Source: Pelagophyceae sp. CCMP2097
Lineage: Eukaryota > Sar > Pelagophyceae
Direction of reading: 5' to 3'
Length of the DNA stretch: 64,000 bases
NCBI GenBank assembly: GCA_026770575.1
Contig: MU657287.1
Span: forward strand, 54,271-118,270
A program made the position numbers and the translations under genes. The notes beneath the pieces were generated by a model. The model made no database searches and was not told the DNA's origin. It saw only the letters and a list, made by a program, of their open reading frames with translations. Shown piece after piece: positions 20,651 to 30,404 of the stretch; positions within the stretch are counted from its first letter, which is position 1; each line of letters opens with the position of its first letter.

Positions 20651-21558
20651 CGAGCATCTCTCGAGCATCTCTCGAGCACCTTGCCTTCTCCGAAAGGAAA
20701 AGAACGTTCGGAGGGATTCGGACTTAAATCAATCCCCATCGTTACAACCGCTGTTGGAGTACCCCGAGGCGGAGCTGGTTGGGCCGTTGGCCCAGCCGCG
20801 CGACGACCGAGAGCCAGAAACAGCGGCCGTAAAAAACAAACCAAGAAGAGGACGGTCCCGGGCTTTTCAGCTCTCCGCGACCAATAAACAACACGTGTGC
20901 CTCTCGACCCGGGGGCATGGTAGTGATAGAATATTACGGGCAAGAATCTTTGAAAGTATTTTACTTGCCAGTATTTACCAATAAAAACGGGTAAGTTGCC
21001 GATTATCGGGAATTATCCCGCAATATTCTAGTAAGTTGCCACAATACCCCTAATAAAGCTTAGCGATGCATTTGATTAAATCCTTAGGTTTTTGATTAAA
21101 GCCGTGCTAAGCTCTCAAATTCAAACTTGAAAGGGACGATCGATCGCGAGGAGCACATTGACGACGATCTGGAGGACGTCATCGCGCGCACGCTCGCGCA
21201 GACCGACGATTGCATCGTCGTCGAGTAAATTTTCTTAATTGTCTTGCGAGATACAGCAGGACTCTTCTTTCGGGTGAGCTGAGTCGCCCGCCTGCCGGCC
21301 GGAAGTAAGTTGCGTTGTGGCACGGAGGGCAAGTTACTTTGGGGCCGTGGTAACATTCCCGGATTATTCCCGGTAAATTACCGGTCAAGTAATTTACTAC
21401 AATGTTACCGGACGATCAATAGCCCATGGGGGAGGGGAGTATATTCACATGTACGGCGCGTGTACAGGACGAGCAGCCAAATTCCGCATGCCAAGCGGAG
21501 TAGAAACGTGAACGAGCAGGCTCGAACCCGCGACCTCATGCAAGGCATTTGAACTGGA

Positions 21559-21605
21559 GGGCCCATCGGACGGGCGGCCTGGAGCCGCCCACTGAAGATG
21601 GGCCC
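21559..21605. repeat. Nested perfect hairpin
   Basis: GGGCCCATC (21559-21567) pairs with GATGGGCCC (21597-21605); inside it CGGGCGG pairs with the GCCGCCC core around CCTGGA. The two stems are coaxial apart from small internal loops. Confidence 0.7.
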
Positions 21606-21764
21606 GATCGTGGATGACCCATGCGATGTTTGTTTACAATCCTTAACACTGACGTTAATCCTGGCAAAAGGGATTTCCGGTCCCAGTGCCAGGAGCCAGA
21701 TCAGAAGTGTATATACAATTGTAAACACATCACAATGTCATTTTATTATTTTATTTTTCCATAT

Positions 21765-21850
21765 GCCGGATTCGAACCGGCGACCTTGGGCTGTTCCAAA
21801 CAATATGCCGCATTCGAACCGGCGACCTCGGGCTGTTAGTAGACACACAT
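21765..21850 (-). other. Two tandem tRNA-like T-arms (B-box relics)
   Basis: On the minus strand an about 41-bp unit occurs twice: ACAGCCC(A/G)AGGTCGCC then GGTTCGAAT and CGGC. Each copy has a T-stem-loop (GCCGG-TTCGAAT-CCGGC in one, with one mismatch in the other) and a canonical RNA polymerase III B box. No matching acceptor stem or D-arm is found at tRNA distance, so these are tRNA 3'-half fragments or the head of a tRNA-derived SINE rather than a working tRNA. A third T-arm-like segment (GCGGGTTCGAGCC, minus strand) is at about 21512-21530. Confidence 0.5.
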
Positions 21851-22460
21851 GTGTACTCGGCTGCGGAGCAACAGGGGGCACAAGCGGTTGACGGTGGGGT
21901 TGGACGAAGAATGAGAACACCACTTGATCCAAGAGGCAGCCGAGACTGAACATCAAGGGGCAGCTGTTGACATGAAATAAAGGCACCTTCTGTCACTGAC
22001 GTTTGCCCTGGCAAAAGGGAATTGGACGGGGGGGGGTCCAGGTAAAAGCCCCAGACCGCCTCCACCGAGGCAAAAAGGGGTAAAAAAGGGGGGTTGTGGG
22101 CTCCAGGTTAGGGGGCGGACGGGGGGATCCATAATGTCCTCCAGAACCGCCCCCCCATGCCCCCCCTCCCAAAGGGAAAAAAACGTGGGATGCGCCGTCG
22201 CCGAAAGAACTCTTTTTGTTCACACAAACCAAACCTGAGGAACTTCCAGACGCGCGTCGCCGCCCGCGGCCGCCCAACCTTGAGCCAGGCCCACATCCTT
22301 GTTAGCATCTCTTTGGCGTCGTCCGGGGGCTTGGTGTCGAAGGCCTCGGGCTCGGCGGCTCGTCGTCTCCGTCGTCGTCGGATGGCCCGCCGAGCCCCCG
22401 GTGTCGCCCGCGCAGTTTCGTATGGGACCCCACGGGGCCGTGCGGGGTCCCATATGGGCT

Positions 22461-22795
22461 CATGGGGCTCCACATTCATAGCTGGGCGGGTTTAATTTCG
22501 ACCTTTCTCAGAAAGCACGATTTCTGCGATTTAGTTGCTTCGGAGACGCGGGGCTTTGTCGCGGTGTTCACTGGCTGGGCAGCTCGGTCCCGTCTCCTCT
22601 GGCTCCCCCGGCTGTGCAGCACCCTCCCACCTTCAATTTACTGGTCGAGGCCACTTTTGCAAATATCTTAATAATAAATTTGTCAGATTTGACTCAGACC
22701 TAAAAGTGCCTTACTGAGATATTTTGCGCAGAAATCGCGCTTTCTGAGAAATGTCGGAATTAAACCCGCTCAGCTACGAATATGGGGCCCCATTC
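22461..22795. mobile_element. MITE-like element with about 70-bp terminal inverted repeats
   Basis: 22461-22530 and 22726-22795 are inverted copies of each other with about ten mismatches, including GCGGGTTTAATT and TTTCTCAGAAAGC. The 335-bp element has no coding capacity. Its interior includes one copy of the CTTA(T/C)TGAGATATT module shared with other hairpin elements. Short length, long TIRs and no gene fit a miniature inverted-repeat transposable element. Confidence 0.7.
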
Positions 22796-22860
22796 GGCAG
22801 CTCAGTCTCTTCCAGAGGCGCCCCCGCTGCTCACGATACAATTTCAACAGTTCCTCAGGG

Positions 22861-22960
22861 AATAGCAACTGGGCTGCCGCGTAGGGCCCTACGTAGGGCC
22901 CTACGACCCTACGTTGGGTAGGCTGGACCCGAGGTCTGTTGTTTTTTAAGCAGCCTGCTT
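22861..22960. repeat. Palindromic TAGGGCCCTACG cluster with GGGTAGGCTGGAC core
   Basis: Overlapping palindromes built from CTACGTAGGGCCCTACG are followed by TTGGGTAGGCTGGACCC. The core recurs at about 40283 (inverse), 50616, 50961 and 59330 (inverse, diverged), each next to similar palindromes. Confidence 0.7.
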
Positions 22961-23356
22961 GCTTGCTTAAGATCCACCCTGGCCTCTGTGTAGTGCATAA
23001 TTTCTACCAGTTCTTTAGGTTTGAGGTCCGTTGAAATGAGTTTGGGCCCGACTTAAAAATATTTAGAACGTCTTTTGAACTTTAGAATTGCCCCCAAACT
23101 TTTGGAAAAGATCGGTTGAATAATAATTTGCATATGAACAATGTCACGCAAATTATTTTAGGCGATTTCTCACGAGAGACCATGGAGGGGCCGCGCGGTC
23201 CATATAGCCCTGGGTGCGGCGGCGGCACTGTTCGCGGTTGGAAGGAATCGCCTACCTTGAAGATCGCGCCCACTTAGAACGGCGACGGAGCCGTCGTTTG
23301 GGCGGGAGGCTAGCTCAAAACCGTGTTTGCCAAGTGCATCACTGTGACTCAAACCG

Positions 23357-23635
23357 GTGGTATTTCCTGCCTGTTAAGGGCTGTGCGGCCTCTAAACATC
23401 TCAACTAGACATCTCGATGCTTAAGAGGCAGGATCTGCGGCCCCGTCGGGGCCACAGGGGCCTCCGGGGCAGGCTGTAAAACGGCCGTTTTCCAAATCGA
23501 TGGAACGGCGGAATTTCCTGCCTCCTAAGGATCGTATGGCCTCTAAGTACGCCAACTAGGCTGCTCGATACTTAAGAGGCAGGATCTGTGGGCCCGTCGG
23601 GGCCACAGGGGCCTCCGACGGCCATCTTCTTTGGC
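23357..23635 (+). repeat. Tandem duplication of an about 150-bp unit
   Basis: Two units, about 23357-23470 and 23508-23635, share ATTTCCTGCC, GGCCTCTAA, TTAAGAGGCAGGATCTG and CCGTCGGGGCCACAGGGGCC in the same order, separated by about 40 bp. No coding potential. Confidence 0.75.
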
Positions 23636-23941
23636 GATCGATGAGAGGAGGGCCTTGCACATTTTGTTGAATTTGTATTTTTGACTTTTCAACGGATAGA
23701 ACTAAAGAACTGGTAGAAATAATGGAACTTAGAAGAAGAAGCCTGAGGTTAACGTTGAGCTCTTTTTAGAAGTTCGTGGTTTGAAGCGCAATTACAGAAA
23801 AAGCTCCATCTCCTCCGTGGTATTTTGTCTACACTTATTCTTTCACGCGGGTTGCGACGCGCGCCAACGCGCCGGCCCCTCCGAGGAGTATCTTCGCGCT
23901 GCTCCAATTGCGCTGCTCGTGCGTGCCCTGTTCATATTTGA

Positions 23942-24673
23942 CGATTATAGAGCTTCAGCTCAAAGTGATACCCTATCGAATTCATATCCTATCGTATCCA
24001 TCGGACAAGATCAAACTCATATCCTATCGAACTGATCTGCATATTTTGGAGACGACGTCGTTGTCTTATGGAGGGGTCAAGGATATCGGTCAGTTCTCGT
24101 CGGATTGAGGCGCTGAATGGCCCTATCGACGCGCCTTGGTCCCGCAGGGCCGGCCCTAACTTTGTTTTGCGTTGTGGCTACCCCTTGGGCAGCAGCGACG
24201 TGGCATCGGAAGGCGCGTGAGGAGCATGCGTTCGGGCCCTTGCGGGACCCGCCACGCGCCGGCAACCGGCGGGAACTGCGCGCAGGCGTCCGCAACCAAT
24301 CCGGCAGCGCCCGGAACCGGCCGCGACAGCGCATCGCGGGTGGGTACGAACTCGAACACAAGCACCCAAAACGCCGATTCCGCTAGAGTCGACGCACCAT
24401 GCGGAAAATCGACGGGCGTCTGCGCATGGGCTTGTTGACTGCGCACCATCGATCCCGGGACGGGAGTCGGCTGGGGTGCCTCGGGGTTGCCCTCGGGCCA
24501 AAGTAGTACCTAGGTACTACTTTGATTTGGCTCGCGAGTTTGAGAGTTGTACGAGGTCCGTTGAACGGAGAGATCACTGCAAGCTCTATATATCAACGGA
24601 CTTTTAACGGGGTTTTATTTGATAGGGTATCACTTTCGATAGGGTATCACTTTGAGCTGAAGCTCTCTAATCG
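23942..24673. mobile_element. Non-autonomous DNA transposon with about 39-bp TIRs
   Basis: Terminal inverted repeats at 23942-23980 and 24635-24673; an internal 32 bp (AGAGCTTCAGCTCAAAGTGA...) is a perfect match, and outer bases (CGATTA) also pair with one mismatch. The 732-bp interior has no convincing transposase; its GC-rich part (24120-24500) reads open but without a recognisable domain. Repeats of ATAGGGTATCACTTT flank the right TIR. Confidence 0.75.
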
Positions 24674-24844
24674 ATTCAAACTTTTTGGTCTTGCCTTGCC
24701 AGCGCGGTCCGGCACGAGGCGCCTTACACCGCGATTGAGTTTGAACACGCCTTTCTCTTGAGGGTCCCACATCACCACGGTCTTCTTGCCAGGCCCTTTA
24801 TAGCCAGGCTTCGGCATCGATGGCGCGGCAGCTTTGTGGCCCAT
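24674..24844 (-). pseudogene. Short basic protein fragment next to the transposon
   Basis: The minus-strand frame from an ATG at 24844 runs through PKPGYKGPGKKTVVMWDP and GVFKLNRGVRRLVPD into the right TIR of the element at 23942-24673, where it ends (stop near 24647). Composition looks like real coding sequence, but I recognise no family, and it is too short to stand alone; it may be the 3' end of a gene cut by the element. Confidence 0.3.
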
Positions 24845-24888
24845 CGAGTCTGCTACATCATGATCGCGCCAGAGTTGCTTGCTTAAGA

Positions 24889-26116
24889 TCCACCCTGCGT
24901 TCTGTTTTTTTGCCAAGTGGGGGGGGGGGGCAGTAGGGGCAATTAGGAGGGGGGACCCACCCACTTTAACGAGGCCAGGAGGGCCTCTGAGGAGGGGGTG
25001 CCCACCCACTTGACGAGCCGAGCCATCGAGACACGCACTTTTTAAGCCTCGGTAAACTAGCGGGTGATACAGCTGCTGGCTCTCTCTCGGCGGTGTGTTC
25101 GCGTCGTCGGGGCCCGGAGACCTTCGCGGCGCGTACGCTTGAGTGGCGGAGGGGCATCGGCGGCGGGTGTCCCAGCGTACCGTCGGTTCAAAACGAGCGG
25201 TTGTCTGTCGCCGAAGAATTCCGTACGATATTTTTCTGGAGCATTTACCTTTGTAATCAGCGGTGGGAATTCATTTAAGGGTGAGGCGTGAGGGTTGTAA
25301 TTTATACCCCGGGGAGATAACTGACTCTCAGAGAGCCACATGCAGATCAAGAGGTCCTGCGCAGGAGCAACTGGGATCGGCCCCGAAGGGCCTCAACCAC
25401 GCTTCTCTGCCGGAAAACTCGGGTTGCTGCATTCGGGCTTGCACTGGCCGTTGTCTCCTCGGCGGCTCATTAAGGGTGAAGTGAATTATTCATAAAATAA
25501 ATTCACTTCACCATATTCACTTCACTTCACTCGCCACTTCACTACCGCCGAACATTTGTGAAGGACTTCATTAATGACTTCACCAACCTCGGCCGACGCC
25601 ACCGTCGAACGTCGCTGTGGGGTCCCCGGAGTAGGTCCCACCGTCGCTCTGAGGTCCCCGGAGGACCGGAGGGAGTCGCACCGCCCTTGAGCAGACGTCC
25701 TGGGGCCATTGGTGGCGCATACAGCCGTCGGCGGACGAGCCTTTCACTGATTCACTGATTCACTTCACATTCACCCGGATTTGCAGCCGTAGTGAACGTC
25801 ATTCACTCGTCACTTCACTACCACCGAACATTCGAGACCTCGCGTGAATATTCACTTACTTTGAATTTCCAGTGAATTCCCACCGCTGTTTGTAATACAA
25901 TTATAGACGAGGAGTGCGTTTATGGACGCTGCGAAGTGCAGGGAGCCCCTGTTGGACGCAGCTGGGCATATTCCAGCGAAGGGGCCTCTTAGGAGGGGTA
26001 CTCACCCACTTTCAAAAGCCACAGAGGACCAGGAAGGAGGGTCCACCCACCCACTTACGAGCATTTTGCCCCTACTGTGCCCCCCCACTTGGCAAAAAAA
26101 CAGAACGCTGGGTGGG
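24889..26116. mobile_element. About 1.2-kb element with about 50-bp inverted ends
   Basis: The left end (24889-24945: CCACCCTGCGTTCTG, GCCAAGTGGGGG, CAGTAGGGGCAA) is the inverse of the right end at 26064-26116. Just inside, GGAGGGG...CACCCACTTT blocks are repeated in direct orientation. The interior carries short ATTCACTTCA-type repeats (25490-25880) and a duplicated CACTTCACTACC(G/A)CCGAACATT block. No transposase is visible. One GTGAGGCGTGAGGG TATA-like motif sits at about 25281. Confidence 0.55.
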
Positions 26117-27500
26117 GCTCAGTGCCAAAATCAACCTTTATTTTAAGTAATTCTCGAATATCGCCAAGAGTGAGTCAATTTTTAAAAGTCACACAAAAGC
26201 TCAAAAATATTTTAATTTCATATAAAATCAAGGTTATGGACCCCATTTCCGATATTTTCGGGTGCATATTTGGGTTTCCGGATATTTAAAAATTCCGGAC
26301 CGCAGACTCCCCCGTCAGAATATTTAATAATTAATTAGTTAATTGATTTTGGAAATTTCCCCAGGCCTTTCGGCACTGGTGGGGCTGGCCCATTAGGGTA
26401 TTACCGGCTAATCGGTTCCAAAGTCAGGCCCCCAGTCCAAAAGGCCCGGGCGCCATGCCTGCGGGAGTGGTTTGTGCGGTTTGCGCTTGACCCCCTCATG
26501 CAAGTACTGGCCGCTAGACACTTCGGCTCTTTGGTCGTGTTCGTCGGGGTAGCCTTGTGGGGTGCGGTGGCGTCAGAGTTCCAAGGAACCGCCACAGCTG
26601 TTTCAACTTGAACTTTTCGATCCCCTCACTCGTCTTCGAAATGAGCCGCCGGAAGAATGGGCCAGCCCCACCCAGGGTGGATCTTAAGCAAGCAAGAATA
26701 TACCAGCCGGCTGACATTGGTGCTGTTTAAAACCGACCGGGATTCCATCCAGTGAGTCGTACGAGTTGCAGAACGCGTCGACGAGTTGCATGACTCGTCG
26801 CTCCTGATCAGGGCCGGCGGCCAGCCTGGTGTACTCCGCGTCTGACCTTCTTTCCCGGGATATAAATAATCAACCCTCACCTCACTCGTAAACTGGAGGA
26901 GACCGGTCCGTCCGTGACAAACAATTGACTTTATGAGGCCTCATAATGGCCGGTTCCCGGCCAGCCAGGCGGGTGTTGGCTGGCGTGAGTCGCCTTAGGG
27001 GGTGTCCTGAGTGTCCCGTGAGCTGCTCTGGGCATGCGGCTCCTCCTAGAAGGCAGGGTCTTAACGGAGCCGACGGGGGCTAAATCTAGTCCTCTTCTCG
27101 AGGGCACCTACGGTGGCTACGAGCGTTCCCGGCGCGCACAGCGCGCTGGATTGAAGCCACGTCTTTTCCCGATCTAACCCATCCAACGCCGAGCATCACA
27201 GGCCGCCGTAACGCCTCGAACTGCTCCTCAGGGCCTTTAAAATTGCACGGACGGACCGGTGTCCTCCGGTTTGCGAGAGAGGGGATCGTTGAGAAAGGTG
27301 GATTTCGTTTTGGCGATTCTCAGGAAAAGTCGGGAAAAGTCCTCAACTTCCCGGCTACAGCACGCGCCCCACCCATGGCGAATCGGAGGCCCCTCGCGGG
27401 ATCGAGCGGGTCCGTGGGCATTGCATAGTTTGGTAAGACAATGTTGCAAGGGGCGCGTCTCCTTGGTGAGATACGCCTCCAACTTTGACCCTTTGTACCG
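26117..27500. other. Intergenic, no gene seen
   Basis: A+T-rich at 26120-26350, then mixed. Inverse copies of CTTGCTTAAGATCCACCCTG (about 26678-26697; other copies near 22963, 24876 and 39418) and of the TATA-like motif (about 26850-26890) are present. 27240-27480 reads open on both strands without a recognisable domain. Confidence 0.5.
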
Positions 27501-27617
27501 TAACTCGCCAGCGCGGGAGTATAAGGTGCACCCATCTAGGCCAGGATGGTAGCTATGAGCATAACGAGCATAACTGCTTATAATGGGTACACCTTATACT
27601 CGCGCGCTGGCGAGTTA
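27501..27617. repeat. 117-bp hairpin element with 34-bp inverted arms
   Basis: 27501-27534 and 27584-27617 are inverted repeats with two mismatches (TAACTCGCCAGCGCG, GAGTATAAGGTG). The 49-bp loop has short direct repeats of GAGCATAAC. Probably a small palindromic mobile element. Confidence 0.75.
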
Positions 27618-27923
27618 CCATCTTCGAGGCGCATCTAGAAATCTATAGAATAATTCCTATGAGAAAACCCGCTCGAGATAGGAAGAGAGGGTCTCTCCAA
27701 GCATTTTGGGGTTGTGAAGCGTTGAAGCGCCGGCACGGTGGGGCACCTCGGGTCTCTTTTCCCCCTCGACAGTCCGATGATGAGATAAGGCGTGTACTTA
27801 AGACGTAAACTTCAGGCGGCGGCCGCGGCCACCGCGGCGGTCGCGTCGGCCTTCCTGGGCTTTTCGCATACTTCCCGCGTCTCGCTTCTGCCGTGATACC
27901 GTCGATGAGGCTGGCGCTCTCCT

Positions 27924-28355
27924 TCAAGACCGAGAGCCGTGAACATAAGCTTGTCGCGCTTCACGCGGTCGCCTGGGGTATCTTTTGAGGCGCGCCGGGA
28001 AACCGCTCGCGACTCCGTTTGCAATGTTATGGCGGTCCAGAGATTTCAACCATTCCCCCAGACGCAGACGGTCGCGGATGCAAGCAAATCGCATTTTCAT
28101 GCGGTTCATCAGAGCGTGGATACTCTCGAACGCGCCTTCGCAAAACAGCCCGAGGGTGCGCCAGCACCGCACAAACCGCGGCACCTCGAACTCGACCATG
28201 TGCGTCTTGATCTGGCGGTTCGCGGCGAGCTGGCGCAGCCGCCGCGGCACCGACTCGCACAGACCGCAGAGCGTCTCGATTTCGTCGTTGGTCAGCACGC
28301 GGCATGCGCGCGCGATGTGCATAAGCTCGCTTGGAGTGGTTCCAGAACAACCCAT
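27924..28355 (-). pseudogene. Transposon-type protein, C-terminal fragment
   Basis: A 143-aa frame starting at the ATG at 28355. Its core (residues about 45-105) reads THMVEFEVPRFVRCWRTLGL, then CEGAFESIHALMNRM and RFACIRDRLRLGEWLKSLDR. This resembles the conserved C-terminal helix region seen in several algal and animal DNA-transposon proteins, where an E-x-x-E/S-I-H motif precedes an N-x-(x)5-R-(Y/F) segment; I cannot name the superfamily. The catalytic part is absent. Downstream, another frame continues with plausible basic sequence (27812-27960), suggesting a frameshift. It lies between two hairpin elements. Confidence 0.4.
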
Positions 28356-28445
28356 TTTCTGAATCCTTTTAATTAAATTTTCTCAAACGAAATCCGCTTT
28401 TTAGAGGCTTTGAAACAGCTGTGCCGCGCTGAGAAGAGTAACTTG

Positions 28446-28799
28446 AAAGGTCAATTTAAGAACCGGCTAAGCGAAAAAAAAATCAGAGGCCCGGCGACGC
28501 CGTTGTTTGCGGTTTGACGCTGCCAGGGGACGCACCTGGGCCCCCTCCACCCACCCCCAAATCCTGGCGTCCGCGAAGGACCTCTGTGAGAAATTTAGCA
28601 TAAGCAGAGTCCGGACCGACCATCGGTTCTTTAAAAAAACTTAGTTAGATTAAGAACCGGGCCCCTAGAGCCGGATAATATCCCAATAAGGGATTTAATG
28701 GATTTTAATTGGGTCTTATAAATGCCTTATTGAGATATTGAACGTTTTGTCGATTTTTTCGTCGGTTCTTAAAATGACCAGGTTCTTAAATTGACCTTT
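28446..28799. mobile_element. MITE-like element with perfect 19-bp ends
   Basis: AAAGGTCAATTTAAGAACC at 28446-28464 is exactly inverted at 28781-28799, and similarity continues inward (GCGAAAAA). The 354-bp element is non-coding and contains the CTTATTGAGATATT module at 28726-28739. Confidence 0.75.
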
Positions 28800-29870
28800 A
28801 CTCTAATTGCTGAGTATAGAACTTCGAGGAAGCTCTGTGATTGGTCAGATTTCCAGCGACCACATCGTGAAGCAGGGGGGCTTGCGTCTTCTTGCTTGGC
28901 CCAGTTGTCCGCAGGCCTCGCGCGGTGGGCACACAACGCTCATCACAAACGTAAAGCCCATATTGGTGGCAATCTGCCTCCAACACCCTAAGGGGGTTGG
29001 TAAAGTACGATTCGGTCAATCAGAACCTCTTTACCAAAACCATAGATCTCAATCGGCCTGAATCCTTGCAGCGGGGATTTCGCGTCGACGGGCGGTGCTA
29101 AGGGGTGTTGGAAACGAGGCGAGTCGACGCGCGGTGGCGTCTACTTGGGCCTGGTCTCAAAAGTTTGGCGCCATCGGCCGTCGTCGCGGCGCTGTAAACG
29201 CTCCAGCTGGGGCGCGCGTAGGGGACCTCCGTGTCTCTCGGAGCGCTTCCCGCGAGGGCGGTCGCGGCTATTTCGACGGCGCGGCTGACATCGCCCGGCG
29301 CCCGCACCGTCCCCGGCGCGCAGCCCCGGCGCGCATCCCCGTAGTCGCGCGGGCGGGCGCGAAATCGCCGTGGCAAGGAATGGGCCCGATTTGGGAAGTC
29401 GAAAAGCTTGAAGAGCACCAATTCGTAGGTAAAATACCACACCGGTTGATAGTGCTCTTGCAAAATTTAAAGCAGAGCAGCCGCAATTACAGAACTGGAA
29501 ATGCAGATCGGCGACTCGGCACTCCAGCGCAGTTCCGCGTCAGCGCGTGCGCGCGGTGGTGGAGGGATGCGCGCGCGGCGCGCGCGCGCCAAGGGCGCCC
29601 ACTGCACTTTTCGTTTTGTTGCGCATGTCGCTTTGGTCGCTGCGTCGCGTGCGCGCCCGCTTCACCTTTCGTTTTATACCCGGAAACAATCTATTGCAAG
29701 TATTTACCGGGATACTGAGTTTCTTATGCCACCACGAACTACTAATTAACATGGCGCACCGGAGGTACTGCAGACCCCCGGAGGGCGCCTTTGGTATGTT
29801 GGTGCAGTCGCTTAGAGGACACTTCGGAACGGGAGTAGGCTGGCTTAGGTCAAGTCCCATTTCGATGTTG
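28800..29870. other. Intergenic, no confident gene
   Basis: 29095-29718 is open on the plus strand; a segment with IWEVEKLEEHQ faintly recalls a chromodomain but the rest does not follow. 29590-29700 has a duplicated TTTCGTTTT block. Nothing else supported. Confidence 0.4.
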
Positions 29871-30035
29871 ATGGCGCAGCGGCGAAAAAAGGACCGGCAC
29901 ACCCGGCCCAAGCCCCGCGCCACCCTCGCACCCGCGCTCAGCAGCATGCTGCATAGGCGCGCGTCTTGTTTTTTAAGGTTCCGCATGGGCAGACCCCGGG
30001 ATCAGACAGACGGACAGACAAAATTGCGCATGGCT
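29870..30035 (+). repeat. Dispersed repeat R7, copy 1
   Basis: About 165 bp with GGACCGGCAC, CGCCACCCTCGCA, TGCTGCATAGGCGCGCG and GACAAAATTGCGCATGG recurs at about 63340-63495 in the same orientation. Confidence 0.75.
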
Positions 30036-30155
30036 CTTCAATAACGACCCTCGGAAAAGGGGCCTAGATTTTATCAAATCCAAAGACCCCCTCCGGGGGT
30101 CTGAAAAAGTAACCTCCCCTACTAAACCCGAGAGACGCAGAGCGCGCCCGTCTAT

Positions 30156-30320
30156 AGGACCGTGCTCGTCGTCTCTACGCCGCGCCTAGGTGCGCTTACT
30201 CGGAGCGCGGCGTCCTTTGCCCTTGGAAACCGTTCGGTCTCTGTGGCTCCTTGTCTGACTCTGCTCGTCCACGCCCTGCTCGTCCACGACACGCGTCGCG
30301 TAAGCCTTTCCCCTACTAGA
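30156..30320 (-). repeat. Dispersed repeat R1, copy 3
   Basis: On the minus strand: AAGGCTTACGCG, CGTGTCGTGGACGAGCAG, then GAACGGTTTCCAAGGGCAAA and GACGACGAGCACGGTCC, closely matching copy 2 at 20430-20650. Confidence 0.75.
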
Positions 30321-30404
30321 CCCGCTGCCTCTTCGATCAGGTTGTTTTCCCACTCCCCTAATAGACCCGCTTTTGGTAAATGCGATTAAGGCTTTCGGAG
30401 GATC

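Larger units (their letters stand above)
20086..22460. other. Gene-poor region rich in repeat fragments
   Basis: 20385-20470 has a tandem pair of CCCTTTTGGGGGG...GGTATTCACGTATCGACG units leading into R1 copy 2 (to about 20650). 20900-21420 is A+T-richer with no coding signal. 21430-21860 holds a nested hairpin and tRNA-like arms. Two related blocks with CACTGACGTT and CTGGCAAAAGGGA (near 21648 and 21995) form a direct repeat. 22255-22470 is a diverged, inverted copy of the acidic-tail element described at 50.6 kb. Confidence 0.55.

Noticed and set aside
21765..21850. Functional tRNA gene
   Set aside because: T-arms are good, but acceptor stem, D-arm and A box are not found at the right distance.
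29095..29718. Possible chromodomain-like segment (IWEVEKLEEHQ)
   Set aside because: Only the first dozen residues resemble a chromodomain; the aromatic cage and helix that should follow are missing.
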